Source of the DNA: Botryosphaeria dothidea
Taxonomy: Eukaryota > Ascomycota > Dothideomycetes > Botryosphaeriales > Botryosphaeriaceae
Direction: 5' to 3'
Assembly: GCA_011503125.2 (NCBI GenBank)
Contig: WWBZ02000016.1
Span: forward strand, 4,092,001-4,156,000
Length of the DNA stretch: 64,000 nucleotides
In this document: in pieces, positions 35,446 through 45,735 of the stretch
Position numbering within the stretch: position 1 is the stretch's first letter
How the letters are laid out: each line of letters opens with the position of its first letter
The notes under the pieces: model-generated
Database searches by the model: none
The model's input: the letters and a program-made list of their open reading frames with translations, nothing else
Told to the model about the DNA's origin: nothing
Position numbers and translations under genes: made by a program

Positions 35446-36890
35446 GGTAGAAGGGAGAGAAGCGTTGCGAGGAGGGCTTTGAGAAAAGACCAAGTATGGA
35501 AAGGAGGAGTTAGAAAAGAGGAGAAGGGCTTTCCATAAGAGTCTCCCAGGGCGCACAATGGCTTTCTCTTGGGGCTGGGGGGAGGAGAGAGCTGGGAGGG
35601 CAGGCGGAGAGAAGAGCAGGCGGCGGACTTATGTAGGAGCTGGACTGGATTGGGCGGAGGGGCTTGCAGCTGAAGCGGCATAGGCTGCCGGGGAGCCTGA
35701 TGCTTTGGCCTCCTAACCTTCCTGGCTGATAAAAGCAGCGATCCAAGAAAGGCCGGCAAATGGCGCGGCGCAGGCGGGCTGTGTCATGTATCTGGGTTAA
35801 GCCCCGGCAGCCGCAGCTTGGGCGGTTCCGCCGCGTCGGCCGGCAGGGCAGAGACGGGAGCTTGGGCGGGACATTGCGGCAGAGCGGCGTTGAGCGCGCA
35901 GAGTGAGAGATGAGAGGGCAGAGATAGCGAGGTGCTGATAAGGAAAAGGGCTGGGGGGAGAGATGCTGGGTCGTGGGCGCTGGTCTGGGCGCTGTGTGTC
36001 GAGATAAGCGGCGGTGCGAATCAGAGCGCGCGCGCCGTTTGCCAGCAGAGGCGCAAGCGCAAGTGCGACGAAACACTGCGGCCCTCTCTCTCCCACACTC
36101 CAAGGCCAGCCGCCCCCGTCAGCTGGAGACCGTGTCACTGCTACCATGCAATCCTCCCGCATCCGCCCTCCCTCGCACCCGCGTGTCACCGTGTCACCGT
36201 GTCACCCCGCGTTTCGCAGCCTACGTGACAGTCCGCACGCGACCAGCCTTTGTGTTCTGGAAGCATGCCCTTCTGGACGCGCCTGCAGCAAGGCTGAATT
36301 CTCCTCCGCCTCCGCTCGTCCTTCACCTCTCAGCAAGGATGCCTCTGGGGATCATGCCCGCCCTCCGCGTCATCTCCCGCCAACCGAGTCATGCCGATTT
36401 CCCATCCCGCAACACCTCACTGGCCCTCTGCAGTAGCCCCGGGACATTTCCCCAGATATTCCCCGAAAGTCACGTGAGAGATCTCATGCGGGAGGATCAA
36501 TTACCCCATTTGGCCGTCGACACCATCTTGACTGCAAATAAAACCCTTCCGCCGTCTTTCGTCAGCCTGCGACCCAGTGAAAGCACTAGTGAATAGATGA
36601 ATAGATCTTTGACACCAACCGAAATGTAAATACAGAAACATCCCTTCATTCGTCATGAACTCCCGTTTTATGCACTTTTCTTCGCTCCGACGCCGTGCAA
36701 TTGATGAGACCCGATAAGAGGAGAAGGAGAGAGGTTGAAAGACACGGAAAGGAATTGTGTCTTTGCATGGACCATAATGATCCGCAGAACAACCCAACTT
36801 CGACATTTGCTCCGACGAGGCAGTCACGATAATACCAAAGGCTACCGCAAACCAGGCCGTGACAGCGACGAGCGTCATTCCCGCAATCAT
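35446..36890 (-). other. Upstream region of the permease gene
   Basis: 1.45 kb without a supported gene. The part nearest the permease is polypurine/pyrimidine-rich and carries GATA motifs (listed separately). The rest (36100-36890) has open frames on both strands with no recognisable product. Confidence 0.4.
35727..36007 (-). promoter_or_regulatory. Cluster of four HGATAR motifs upstream of the permease
   Basis: TGATAA at 35727-35732, AGATAG at 35922-35927, TGATAA at 35936-35941 and AGATAA at 36002-36007, that is 282-562 bases before the permease start. HGATAR is the consensus of AreA/Nit2-type nitrogen regulators, which commonly control amino-acid permeases. Binding is inferred. Confidence 0.4.
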
Positions 36891-37178
36891 TCAGGCTCCG
36901 CATGTTCCATTTGTGCAGCTGCAGTTAGCGAGAAACGCGTCGAATGGTTTCCTTGTCTGCAGAAACACGGTTTTCTCTAGAGATGTGTCGAATGGGTACT
37001 CCACTGCCGCTTTCGCCTCGTCAACGCCGCACTCCAGCTCGTTCACGAGGGCCCAGTGTCTGTCGTTCATCTCGGTGTCCACCACTACTTTCTTCTTGTT
37101 GACGAAAACCGCGTGGTCATCTGCCAGTCTGTCCGCAGGGGTCTCCTTCTTTTCGACGCTGATCTTTGTAGTCCATCA
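36891..37178 (-). other. Open reading frame without start, downstream of the exonuclease-like gene
   Basis: In the frame of repeat unit A, sequence is open for about 95 codons after a TGA near 37177-37179 and ends at the stop at 36891-36893. The product would run EKKETPADRLADDHAVF, then DTEMNDRHWALVNELECGVD, and end CSCTNGTCGA. No ATG begins it. It may be the true C-terminus of the upstream gene reached by an unresolved splice or frameshift, or a decayed gene. Confidence 0.3.
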
Positions 37179-37269
37179 TGTCTACCACTGCTTTCTTCTT
37201 GTTGACGAGGGCCATGTGGTTTTCGTCTGCCCGTTTGTCTGCCGGCTTTTCCTTCTTCTCGACGCCGAC
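37074..37269 (-). repeat. Imperfect tandem repeat, 103-106 bp period
   Basis: Read on the minus strand, unit B (37269 to about 37177) and unit A (37163 to about 37074) align over about 93 bases with one 3-base indel. Each encodes a Lys-rich peptide, VEKKEKPADKRADENH and VEKKETPADRLADDH, both followed by a VNKKK(A/V)VVD block. The units are one base out of frame with each other. Confidence 0.75.
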
Positions 37270-40200
37270 TGTGTGGTTTAGGGTTTAGTCTGTCACTTTG
37301 CACGTCGCTACTTCCTTCTCGTCGAAAATGATCTCTCGTCGGTTGTCTTCCCCGGTAGGTCTCCACTCTCATTACTGATGGATGGAAACCTCCTTGACCT
37401 CCACACTGTTCTTCCGGGGGTGCAAGGCTAGCGGGACGGAATCTCGAGAGCAGTACCTCTCGCTCGTGATCGGTCATGGGGACCGTCGATTCCGCCATTT
37501 CCCTTGAGATCACATAGGGACGGTAGAAGCCATCAGCATCGTCACCTTCCGACGAGTCCTGCGGCGGCGTCCTCGCATTCTCAGGATCCGGCAAAATTGA
37601 CCAGCGAGAGAAAATGTCTGAAGGAGTTTCATCGCGAGCCTTCATCAAAGTTGACCGCTTCTGGTCCATTGCGTGCCAGAGCGCGAGGTTCGCGTACGCC
37701 TTTTCTCCAATGGTCATGCTGTGGCTTTCAGGCAGCGGGTCGCGGAAATCGATAGACCTATCCAAGGCATATCGGCCCAGGGGAAGCCCTAGATGCTCCA
37801 GGGCCAGATCCTGAATGGAAAGCGGCACGCGAGGGGTTGGACCTGACCTGATTTGTTGCAAATCGTAGTGCATGTCTTCCAGCTCAACAAAGCCCCGGGG
37901 GTTGATGCGCAGAAACCGAATCAAACGATCGCACTGTTCTTTGACACCGAAACCTACTTTGACCACTTCTGGTGATTCGAGCACCTGGACAATCTCTTCC
38001 GGAACCGCCACTTCTCCGTTGCATTCCGGATACATCGCAAGATGAAAAGCATCCACATCACTATCCCTGGCAAACACCAGAACCGAGGCATTGGCTTTTA
38101 AACCTTGACGAGTCCCGGCTTTGTCATTCCATGCCATATCGAAGCCAATGTACTTTCCTCTGAACCGTCTCACGATTTCGGAATTGCCAGCAGGCCCGAG
38201 GTGACAGCTGGATCGTGGATATATCGGCAATCCTGCCTTCGGGTCTGTGCGGTACAGCCTGAACGAGAACCAAGCCTTACGTCCTTTCTGTTCAAACTGC
38301 CTGATTAGAGTCTCATCCAAGTGATAGCGTGGTCGTCGTTCGATGCTTGCCAGCGTTAGCCACTTCCCTTGGCTTGCAATGCGCTTGGACTTGAGAGCCG
38401 CTGCCCACGAGATTACTCTCCCGTACTCTCTTAGTCTACCAAAAAGATACTCTCGCGATGGACTCGATGTTTCTTCATTGATTTGGTCCCAAAGGGCCCT
38501 TCTCCTTCGACGAGCTGCGGCAAGACCAACATCAAGGTATTTTCCAGGCCACGTTTGCATGAAGTCCTTCAGAACATGGGGTGGAAGAGTCTCCGGGTCA
38601 TAGAGATCGAAGTATGAGACATCATCGTACTGTTGTGATAACACCTCTTTAGCATAGTCGGTGAGATATTTTCGCTGGCTCTCCAGGGCATCTGATTCGG
38701 CGAGCTCAGCGGTTTCGTGGCTCACAGTCTTATCGAGCAGGTACATCTCTTCGAACCGCATTCGAGACCAGCCTGCGGTGACTGGTTGAATGGCGTCCAT
38801 GATGCGCCTGCGGATGGGAGCGAGGTCCTCCGAATCAAAGTCGTATCCGTTGTTCCGTAGAAACTGCTCGTAATCATTGAACAAATCAAAGGACGCGCTG
38901 ATTTTCTGGCTGGCCGTTTCGATAAAATGCATGACCCGGAAATGTCGTAGATATTTGAGGTCGCCTTTCTCGATCCGGTAAATAAGCGGATAGCTTTTGA
39001 TGAGCCTTGTAACATCCAATCGTATGTAAAGGTTGAGTCGAATTATGCGAGAAGCGAGATGCATCGCCTCGCGGCCGACTTCGCGAGCTTTGGTGGCGGG
39101 ATCTTGGGTTCTATGGAACGCAGCACGCTTGATTCTCCCGAGCAGAATCTTTTGGAACTCTTTCAGGAGCTCTCTCACGTCCAAGCTTAGTTCCGCGAAA
39201 TCGTCGAATCTATCGCGGATCTGTACTCTCAGGCCCGCCTCCCGGCCGTCAGAGTATCCCCCTCTCGTGATCTCGAGGATTTTGCCAAGGTCGTGCAATA
39301 GTTTAGACATCTCCACAGCATGTTTGTACAGTTTCTCCTGTTGCGTACACCACCATTGGTGCTCGCGGCACCGGGTTTGATAAAGGATCATGAGGGGTCG
39401 AACATTGTCAGGCGAACCGCGCGACGACTCAGTCTGGATATCAGATTTCAAGAGCTCGTTGCCGGAGCTCAGCACCTTCAAGTAGGCGGAAATGAAGCCC
39501 TGGGCACTAAACACTTCCGTTTTGACAGTTTTTGCAAAGTTTTTCCACTCCACGATTTCGTTGCACGTTGCAATCCGTTCGTGCGCAGCCCACCTTTCTT
39601 CTGCTTGGTAATCCCTGATCTCCTCTTTGAGGTCTTCAAGCGCGTACTGTAACTGTCTTCTTGCTGTTTCAAACCAGTCACACTGCCTAGTGATGTCTCT
39701 TGTGATTTCAGCCACTTCATTGCGTCTTGCCTGGAACCTAGCAGCCCGGTCGCTTTTGATTGTTTGCACGTCTCTTCTCGCGGCGGCGATATCTTCGATG
39801 AGCTCGGAACAGCTGGCACTGAGAGGCGCAAGCCTTCTCTCGAGCAGTTTCAGACGAGCGGCCCTGGTCTGTTTGCGATGGCGTTCGAGCTCAGCCCAGG
39901 CCCAGTCGATGTATTTCAGTGCTTCATTCACGCGCATCTCGAGAGCCTTTCTCCTTTGGATCCATTTCTGTTCTTGGTCGCGCGCCTGGCGTTCCCGCCT
40001 CGCCTCCTCCTTCCTGCGGGCAGCCAACTCCTCGATAGCCTTCCGCTTGCGATTCTCTTCGCTTCGATCTTCCACTTGAAGCTGGCGCATCCAGCTCTCG
40101 GGGTCGTCGTCATCGTCGAAGAAGGCGGGCGGGGTGGAGTGAAAAGTGCACGAGAGCACGGCTTGGAGAGGCCGGCGGCGGGTGAAGTGTAGGTGAGTTG

Positions 40201-40303
40201 AGCGGGTGCTGTGGCGCAAGACGTGGAACGACGGGGTGCGGGCGGCCTGCCATGACGTTGGGCCAATTGCACGTGGGAAGGGCATCGCGCTCCATGGCCG
40301 CAA
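37085..40303 (-). CDS. Mitochondrial(?) coiled-coil protein with degenerate 3'-5' exonuclease domain
   Basis: A single 1072-codon frame. Residues 1-60 look like a mitochondrial presequence: Arg/Ser/Thr-rich, no acids, ending CTFHSTPPAFF before an acidic run. Residues 70-300 are highly charged helices (RKRKAIEELAARRKEEARRE), followed by helical segments to about 560. Residues about 700-885 resemble the RNase D/WRN-type DEDD exonuclease fold: KYIGFDMAWND, VVKVGFGVKEQCDRL, LSIQDLALEHLG and EKAYANLALWHAMD. The catalytic acids are missing: exo I is D722-M-A724 instead of D-x-E, Q790 stands where exo II has Asp, and A874 where exo III has Asp. So nuclease activity is unlikely, and a nucleic-acid-binding or structural role is inferred. 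The last 60-70 residues are basic and of doubtful reality because a coding repeat lies there in other frames; a 43-nt intron (about 37333-37291) could redirect the C-terminus. Starts are divergent from LSM5. Confidence 0.75.
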   Translation of the reverse strand: MRPWSAMPFPRAIGPTSWQAARTPSFHVLRHSTRSTHLHFTRRRPLQAVLSCTFHSTPPAFFDDDDDPESWMRQLQVEDRSEENRKRKAIEELAARRKEEARRERQARDQEQKWIQRRKALEMRVNEALKYIDWAWAELERHRKQTRAARLKLLERRLAPLSASCSELIEDIAAARRDVQTIKSDRAARFQARRNEVAEITRDITRQCDWFETARRQLQYALEDLKEEIRDYQAEERWAAHERIATCNEIVEWKNFAKTVKTEVFSAQGFISAYLKVLSSGNELLKSDIQTESSRGSPDNVRPLMILYQTRCREHQWWCTQQEKLYKHAVEMSKLLHDLGKILEITRGGYSDGREAGLRVQIRDRFDDFAELSLDVRELLKEFQKILLGRIKRAAFHRTQDPATKAREVGREAMHLASRIIRLNLYIRLDVTRLIKSYPLIYRIEKGDLKYLRHFRVMHFIETASQKISASFDLFNDYEQFLRNNGYDFDSEDLAPIRRRIMDAIQPVTAGWSRMRFEEMYLLDKTVSHETAELAESDALESQRKYLTDYAKEVLSQQYDDVSYFDLYDPETLPPHVLKDFMQTWPGKYLDVGLAAARRRRRALWDQINEETSSPSREYLFGRLREYGRVISWAAALKSKRIASQGKWLTLASIERRPRYHLDETLIRQFEQKGRKAWFSFRLYRTDPKAGLPIYPRSSCHLGPAGNSEIVRRFRGKYIGFDMAWNDKAGTRQGLKANASVLVFARDSDVDAFHLAMYPECNGEVAVPEEIVQVLESPEVVKVGFGVKEQCDRLIRFLRINPRGFVELEDMHYDLQQIRSGPTPRVPLSIQDLALEHLGLPLGRYALDRSIDFRDPLPESHSMTIGEKAYANLALWHAMDQKRSTLMKARDETPSDIFSRWSILPDPENARTPPQDSSEGDDADGFYRPYVISREMAESTVPMTDHEREVLLSRFRPASLAPPEEQCGGQGGFHPSVMRVETYRGRQPTRDHFRREGSSDVQSDRLNPKPHSRRREEGKAGRQTGRRKPHGPRQQEESSGRHDGLQRSASKRRRPLRTDWQMTTRFSSTRRK

Positions 40304-40488
40304 TGGGGCGATGGGTGGGAGAATGAGAAAAGAAAGAAGCTGTCGCCGTCGCTTTCGCCGCTCTGGCTGGCGAGGTCGCGCGGGCTGCCGCGTTTTTGCC
40401 GCGTGCCGAGCCGGCGCTGTTGATCCACCGGTGCATCATTCAACCTCCACCGCCCACTCCAACCCATTCGACATCCATCTCTAACAAT
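40304..40488. promoter_or_regulatory. Compact divergent promoter, exonuclease-like gene / LSM5
   Basis: Only 185 bases separate the two start codons, so both genes probably share one nucleosome-free promoter. No TATA box is evident. Confidence 0.45.
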
Positions 40489-41003
40489 ATGGCTTCGCAA
40501 CTCCTGCCGCTGGGTACGTCCTCCGTGTCGCTCCTGTTCCGCCGACTGACTTCGTGCCCAGAGTTGATCGACAAGTGCGTCGGCTCCAAGATCTGGGTCG
40601 TCATGAAAGGCGACAAGGGTAAGCAATGTCGCTCTTCCTCGCGCCGCCATTCCTGACTAAGCCGGCCTCAGAGTTCAGTGGAACCCTGCTTGGCTTCGAC
40701 GACTATGTCAGTAAGTGTCGCTCCAGCCATCTACCCGCAGTCCAGCCCTGACTAACCTGGCTGTAGACATGGTCCTGGAGGACGTCACCGAGTTGTACGC
40801 ATCCGCGCCGCCCACCTGCCGCGTCTCACGTGCTAACACGCTCCAACAGCGACTATCAGGGCAACCAGACCAAGCTCTCCAAGATTCTCCTCAACGGCAA
40901 CAACATCTGCATGGTACCGCCTGTCCCTCCGGCCCAGCCCAACCCGCTTGCTGACTCTCTTCAGCTCATTCCAGGAGGCGAAGGCCCCACAGCTGCCGCG
41001 TGA
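40489..41003 (+). CDS. LSM5: U6 snRNA-associated Sm-like protein LSm5
   Basis: Subunit of the Lsm1-7 (cytoplasmic mRNA decay) and Lsm2-8 (nuclear U6 snRNA) rings. Six exons, 40489-40513, 40562-40618, 40672-40710, 40767-40794, 40850-40913 and 40965-41003, give 83 residues. All introns are 48-56 nt with GT..AG ends, and four carry a clear CTGAC or CTAAC branch motif. The product runs MASQLLPLELIDKCVGSKIW, then GDKEFSGTLLGFDDYVNMVL (Sm1), and NGNNICMLIPGG (Sm2), which is Lsm5 by the GFDDYVN and NICMLIPGG signatures. Length and sequence match the family closely, which in turn validates every splice site. It is divergent from the exonuclease-like gene and convergent with the proline-rich gene. Confidence 0.96.
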
Positions 41004-41435
41004 ATCTTCTGAGCTCAGCCCAATTAGCTTCTTGTTGTTTCCGGATGCGAGTCCCGGAACCCCAGCACCGTTCCTGAGACTCACATGGCAACCTGTCAAT
41101 CAATGGCTGCCTCTATCCCTGTCGCACGGTGATGAAAGATCCAATACCCAGTCATTCCCTGGGTTATTCACGTCGCCAGATAGGCATGTTCAAGACAAAA
41201 ATGGAATAACAAAAACCATTACTGCTGCATTATCTGCTAACCTTGGAGGTGATTTCATCTGTCAGACCACACTCCTTGTGAAGGGTAAAGCAAGGTACGG
41301 GTGCCTACGTCACCCCGTGTAGCCCACCTTTCCACCTGAGCGCCATGCTCACCCCACCAAGCTTCCAGAGTTGACCAAAAATCAAATTCCCGCATGCCAT
41401 TATGGATATCTCAATTCAGGCAAACCCACCAAAAC
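41004..41435. other. Intergenic region between convergent genes
   Basis: 432 bases with the 3' UTRs of LSM5 and of the proline-rich protein gene; no other feature seen. Confidence 0.35.
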
Positions 41436-44400
41436 TCACGTCACCCACCCAACAATCCGATCCTCGTCTCCGAACTCCTCTCTCCCCACAACTTTCGCCC
41501 TAGCCTTCCTCACTGCTCGTATTCCCTTGTCTTTCTGCTCTTCCCCCAATTTCCTCAATCTCCCCTCCAATTCCTCCTTCAAAACTCCATCCTCCTTACC
41601 CTTCTCAGCCTCCAGCTTCCCAATCACGCTCTCCGCCTCCTTCTCCCACCCCTTCCCCTTCCCCGCCCCGCCCGCCTTCTCGAAAACCGCCACACATGCC
41701 TCCTCAACGCTAACCGCAAACTCGGCCTCATTCAGCAACACCTCCGCATCATAAAACGCCCTGACCAGCCCTTCCGCGCCCCCAGAAAGGTCCCTGACCA
41801 CCCCCTCCGCGCGGTCCAGAAGCTCCCGCACCTCGGTACTCCGCTCCTCGCCGCTACCCACGACCCTCTCGACCTCCGCCACCGCATCCACAATCTCTCC
41901 AATCGTCCTCGCCACCGCCGCCACGCCCGCCGCCATCCAGCCCTCGACCCGCTGCCACGTCTGCCGCGCCCGGACTTCTTCGTCTGCGGCCACCCGCGCC
42001 GCGGCCCCCAGCCGTGCGGACGCGAAGTGGCGCTTCAGGTCGCGCAACTTCGTGCGCGTGTCGTCATCGTCGGGGCATCGCTGCTCCGTTTCATCGCCTT
42101 GAGAGTTTTTGGTGGCAGCAGCACCGGCGGCAGCGGGATTCTCCAAGTCATCGAATGCGACGAGGAACTCGAGCGGCGCGACCTGGGCGCGCGCGTACCG
42201 GGCATCGCGCTCGGCGACGGTCTCGGCGAGCAGGACGTGGCGGGCGGAGATGTGGGCGTGTAGGTTCAGCAGAGCGCGAGTGGATTCGTTGAGGGTGCGG
42301 AGAGCGGTCAGGGTCGTTTCGACAGCAGTGTGCTTGGCCTGTTTCTTGGTGGTCGACGGCGGCGGTGGTGCGGTTGATGGAGCAGCAGCGCCTCCTCCTC
42401 CTTGCGCCAGCCCCTCAACGACCATCACCTCGCCCGTCCGCGCATTAATCTTCACCAACCCACTCGCCGCCGGCGCCGCACTCTCCTTCTTCCCATTCTC
42501 TTCACCAGAAGACAGCACCCCGACCGCTCCAGCCCCGACATCCTCCACAACCGCCAATCCCTCCAAACCCCCATCCACCTCCTGCCTCACCCGCCCATAC
42601 ACGTCCGCAAACACCTCGCCTTCCCACCTCCCGTACGCCCTCCCCTCCTCCCTCCCGACCCTCTCCGCCTCCCCCGCCACCCGCTCAACCTCCCCGCGCT
42701 TCAGCGCGTCGTCGCGCGCCAGCAGCTCCGGGTACGTCAGCTCGTTGGCCTCGAACGCCATGTCGTTCAGCGTCTGCGTGTCGGCGCGCTCGGACGCCAG
42801 CGCCGCGAAGAGGGTCTTCGCTTGCGCGGCCGCCGCCCCGCCGACCTCGGAAGACGCGGTCGTTGCGTCGAAGGCGGCGCGGAGGGCGGTGATGTGGGCG
42901 CGGGTGGCGTCGAGGGAGGGGAGGGCGGAGAGGGTTTGTTGGACGCGGGCGGTGTCGGGGGAGGGCGTGGTGGGGAGGGGTTTGGCGAGGAGGGCTGCGA
43001 GGCGGGCTATGCCTGTTTCGCTGGACGGTGGCGTGGATGAGGGCTTGGTGCTGGCTGCAGGTGGTTCGGGCGGCGGTGGGGTCTGCGAAGGGGTTGCTGG
43101 GTAAGGTACGGCAGACGGGGTGGACAGCTTGTCCTCCTCTGCAGATCGGGGAGGTGCTGTTGATGTCGATGCGGGGGGCGTGGAGGTCCTATCTTTCTTT
43201 GCTCGCAGAGCAAGAGGGGCCGGGAAGAAGGTCTCGCCGTGCTCATGCTTGCCCGCGGTTGGTGTCCCAGTTGGGGAGGAGATGGAAAACCTGAGCGGGA
43301 AACTCTCTCTGCGGATGGTATCGACTGTTGGAGTTCCAGGAGTGTACGGTTTGTACTGAGGCTGTTTCTGAGAAGCAACGGATACTGACTGTCCGGTGTT
43401 CTCCGTTTCGTTGTTTGCTAGACTTGTTGGTGTGGATACAGCTGGTTGACTCGAAGCCTCGCTATCAGCGGGGAAGGTGTTTTGCCTGAAAGGCTTGTAA
43501 GGGCGATGATCATCTTGCAAGATCGCTGTCTTCACTTCCTCTGCGGTGTTTCGGCGGTCTGGTGCCTTTGCTCGCAGGATAGGCCGGCCCCCTGGACTGT
43601 ATTGCATATTTTCTGTAGCTGCATTATTCATATCAACAGCCGGTATCTCCAGAGGTAGCTTGGGCTTCCTCTGCAGTTCATCCGTTGTTTGCTCCTGATT
43701 CTGGGCCGGAGGTTGCGTGTAATATGGGATTCCACGAACTCGCGACTCAACGGCAACAAATTCCACAAAGGCAGCCGCTCTTTGCTCGTCAGAAATGGAA
43801 TACGCCTCCTGCTTCAACATTGAAATGTATCGCTCAAGCGAGCTGGCGTACCATGGGCCGAGATCCGGAATGAGGTCCTGAGGCCGAGGGATCCTGTTGT
43901 ATCTGGTGCTTGGTTTGGGCAAATCAGTCCCTTCGCTGACATCCTGCTCTGTACCTCTGTTCTCAGAATCCGCAGGCTTGATGGTCTCTGCCATAGAGAA
44001 GTCTGCGGGCAGCTCGTAGATACCCTCCTCTTCCATATCCTGTTCCTCCTTTTTCTGCACCCCCACGTCCTCCTTCGTAACAATCGGTTCGCTCGGCAGT
44101 TCCACCGGTGATATTGGCTCGCGGTCTTCCTCCTTCGCCTCTTCCTTGGCCTTGCCCTTACTAAAACCGCCCGCATCATCCTCGGAGTCTCCCTCAAGCG
44201 GCGCATAATACTCCCAGCCGCCCGGTCCCCCAAACCCCAGCGCCGACGCCGACGTCCCCGCCGCACTCCCGGCAGTCACGGCCGCGCCACTCTGAAGGTC
44301 AACGGCACCACTAGTTTCAACTTTCGGAGTCACAGGTCTATCCATCGCGGCCGTGGAGATGCTGGAGACCGTGTCATGCCGCTCATGCATCGGCGCGATC

Positions 44401-45735
44401 GAAACGCTCGATACGGTATCCTGGCGCTCATTGCTCCTTCCTGGCTGGGATGCGAGAGACCCTTGTCGACTGACCAACGGGGACACATGTGGAATTGGCG
44501 GTGATACTGGTGGGTCGTACGGGTTGTTCCCGTGGGAAGAAGGCCTCTGGAGCTGTGCTTGCGACTTGGTCGAATTCTCGCTGCGTCCAAAGTAATCGAA
44601 TTGCGGTGGTTCACCTGGGGGTGGCGGCGGAAAAGCGTAGTTGTAGGGAGGAGGGCTGACGGATGGAACAGTCGGTGGTGTGTGGGTGGCAGGTGATTGG
44701 AAGATGTGCGGTGGCGGTCCGGCGGATTGATTGACCGGGGTGTGAGTTGCGGCGTACGGTTGGGCGTGCTGCTGGATTGGGGAAACATCTGGTTGCTGAG
44801 CAGTCTGTGCTTGCCAGGCAGACTGTTGTGGAACCGAGGATTGGGTACTCTGGTAACTTGGTTGAGATGGTTGCTGAGTTGTTCCAAAAGACTGGCCATG
44901 CGAGACGTTGGAAGATGTGAATCCGTACGACGGCGCCCCGCCGTTGCCTTGTATTATATGGCCATACTTGCGGTAGATGGGATGGGCAGCTTGGAGGGAA
45001 TCTTGGAAATTGGGCACCCTTTGCGTAGTCTGCATTGGGGGTCGTGGCCAACTCGATGTTTGGTTTGGAGGGGGATCGTGCGTCCCCGGTCGAGGTGGCA
45101 AAGGCGGTGGCTGAGCACTATATTGATGAGGTTTAGGTGGCGGCGGAGGCGATGGGAATATGGACGAGAATCCCTGTTGTTGTGCACCTTGAGTTGGGTT
45201 ATGAGGGTTTGTAGTTGTAGCTGCTGTCACGTTACTCTGAATGGTTGGCATCCATCCTTGTTGACTCTGAGACTGCGAAGGCCTATATGGTGGAGGAATA
45301 GGCGGGCTACTGTAAGTCACTTGTGTCGGCGTCATCAGCGGCTATAAAATCCAATAAAATCCGTGGTCAGTATTTGGCGACTCCAAGGCAGCAATGAATA
45401 ATAAAAAGGGACAACCATACCGGAGCAGGCGGTCCTGGTCCTGCTGGCGGTCTTCCCGGCACCGATACGTAGGTGTTCGGACCGTAACCCGGGACTGATG
45501 GTGGTGGAGGGGGTGGTCCGACTTGTTGCCATGAGGTTTGCTGCTGGGCCACGTTTGAATACCCATATGGATTCGAAGCTATGCGCACTTGTTAGAGCGT
45601 CCTCGGCACAGAACGCAGCCGTAGGAATTTCGTACCGGACCCAGTCTGCTGGCTACCACTATTGTGGATGATACCGGACTGCTGGAGGGTCTTCTGGATG
45701 AGCCCGTAGGCATGCTGGACACGTTCACTTGGCAT
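41436..45735 (-). CDS. Large proline-rich, coiled-coil fungal protein (uncharacterised)
   Basis: Exons 45735-45636, 45578-45421 and 45341-41436 (donors GTACGA and GTATGG, phases 1 and 0) give 1387 residues. The first exon supplies MPSERVQHAYGLIQKTLQQS, a short helix in front of a Pro/Gln/Tyr-rich N-terminal third (residues 40-330, with many PPPP runs such as PPIPPPYRP and SPPPPPKPH, possible SH3 or profilin ligands). A conserved-looking block lies near residue 560-630 (DLIPDLGPWYASSLERYISM; AAAFVEFVAVESRVRGIPYY). The last 500 residues are mostly helical (AAFDATTASSEVGG; EVERVAGEAERVGREEGRAY; LEGRLRKLGEEQKDKGIRAV). The last third uses strongly GC-rich third positions. The layout suggests a scaffold, for example at the cytoskeleton or membrane, but I recognise no named family and give no function. 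Confidence 0.78.

Noticed and set aside
37271..37290. Telomere-like TTTAGGGTTTAG
   Set aside because: Only about one and a half units, inside the 3' end of a gene; no array, so chance similarity.
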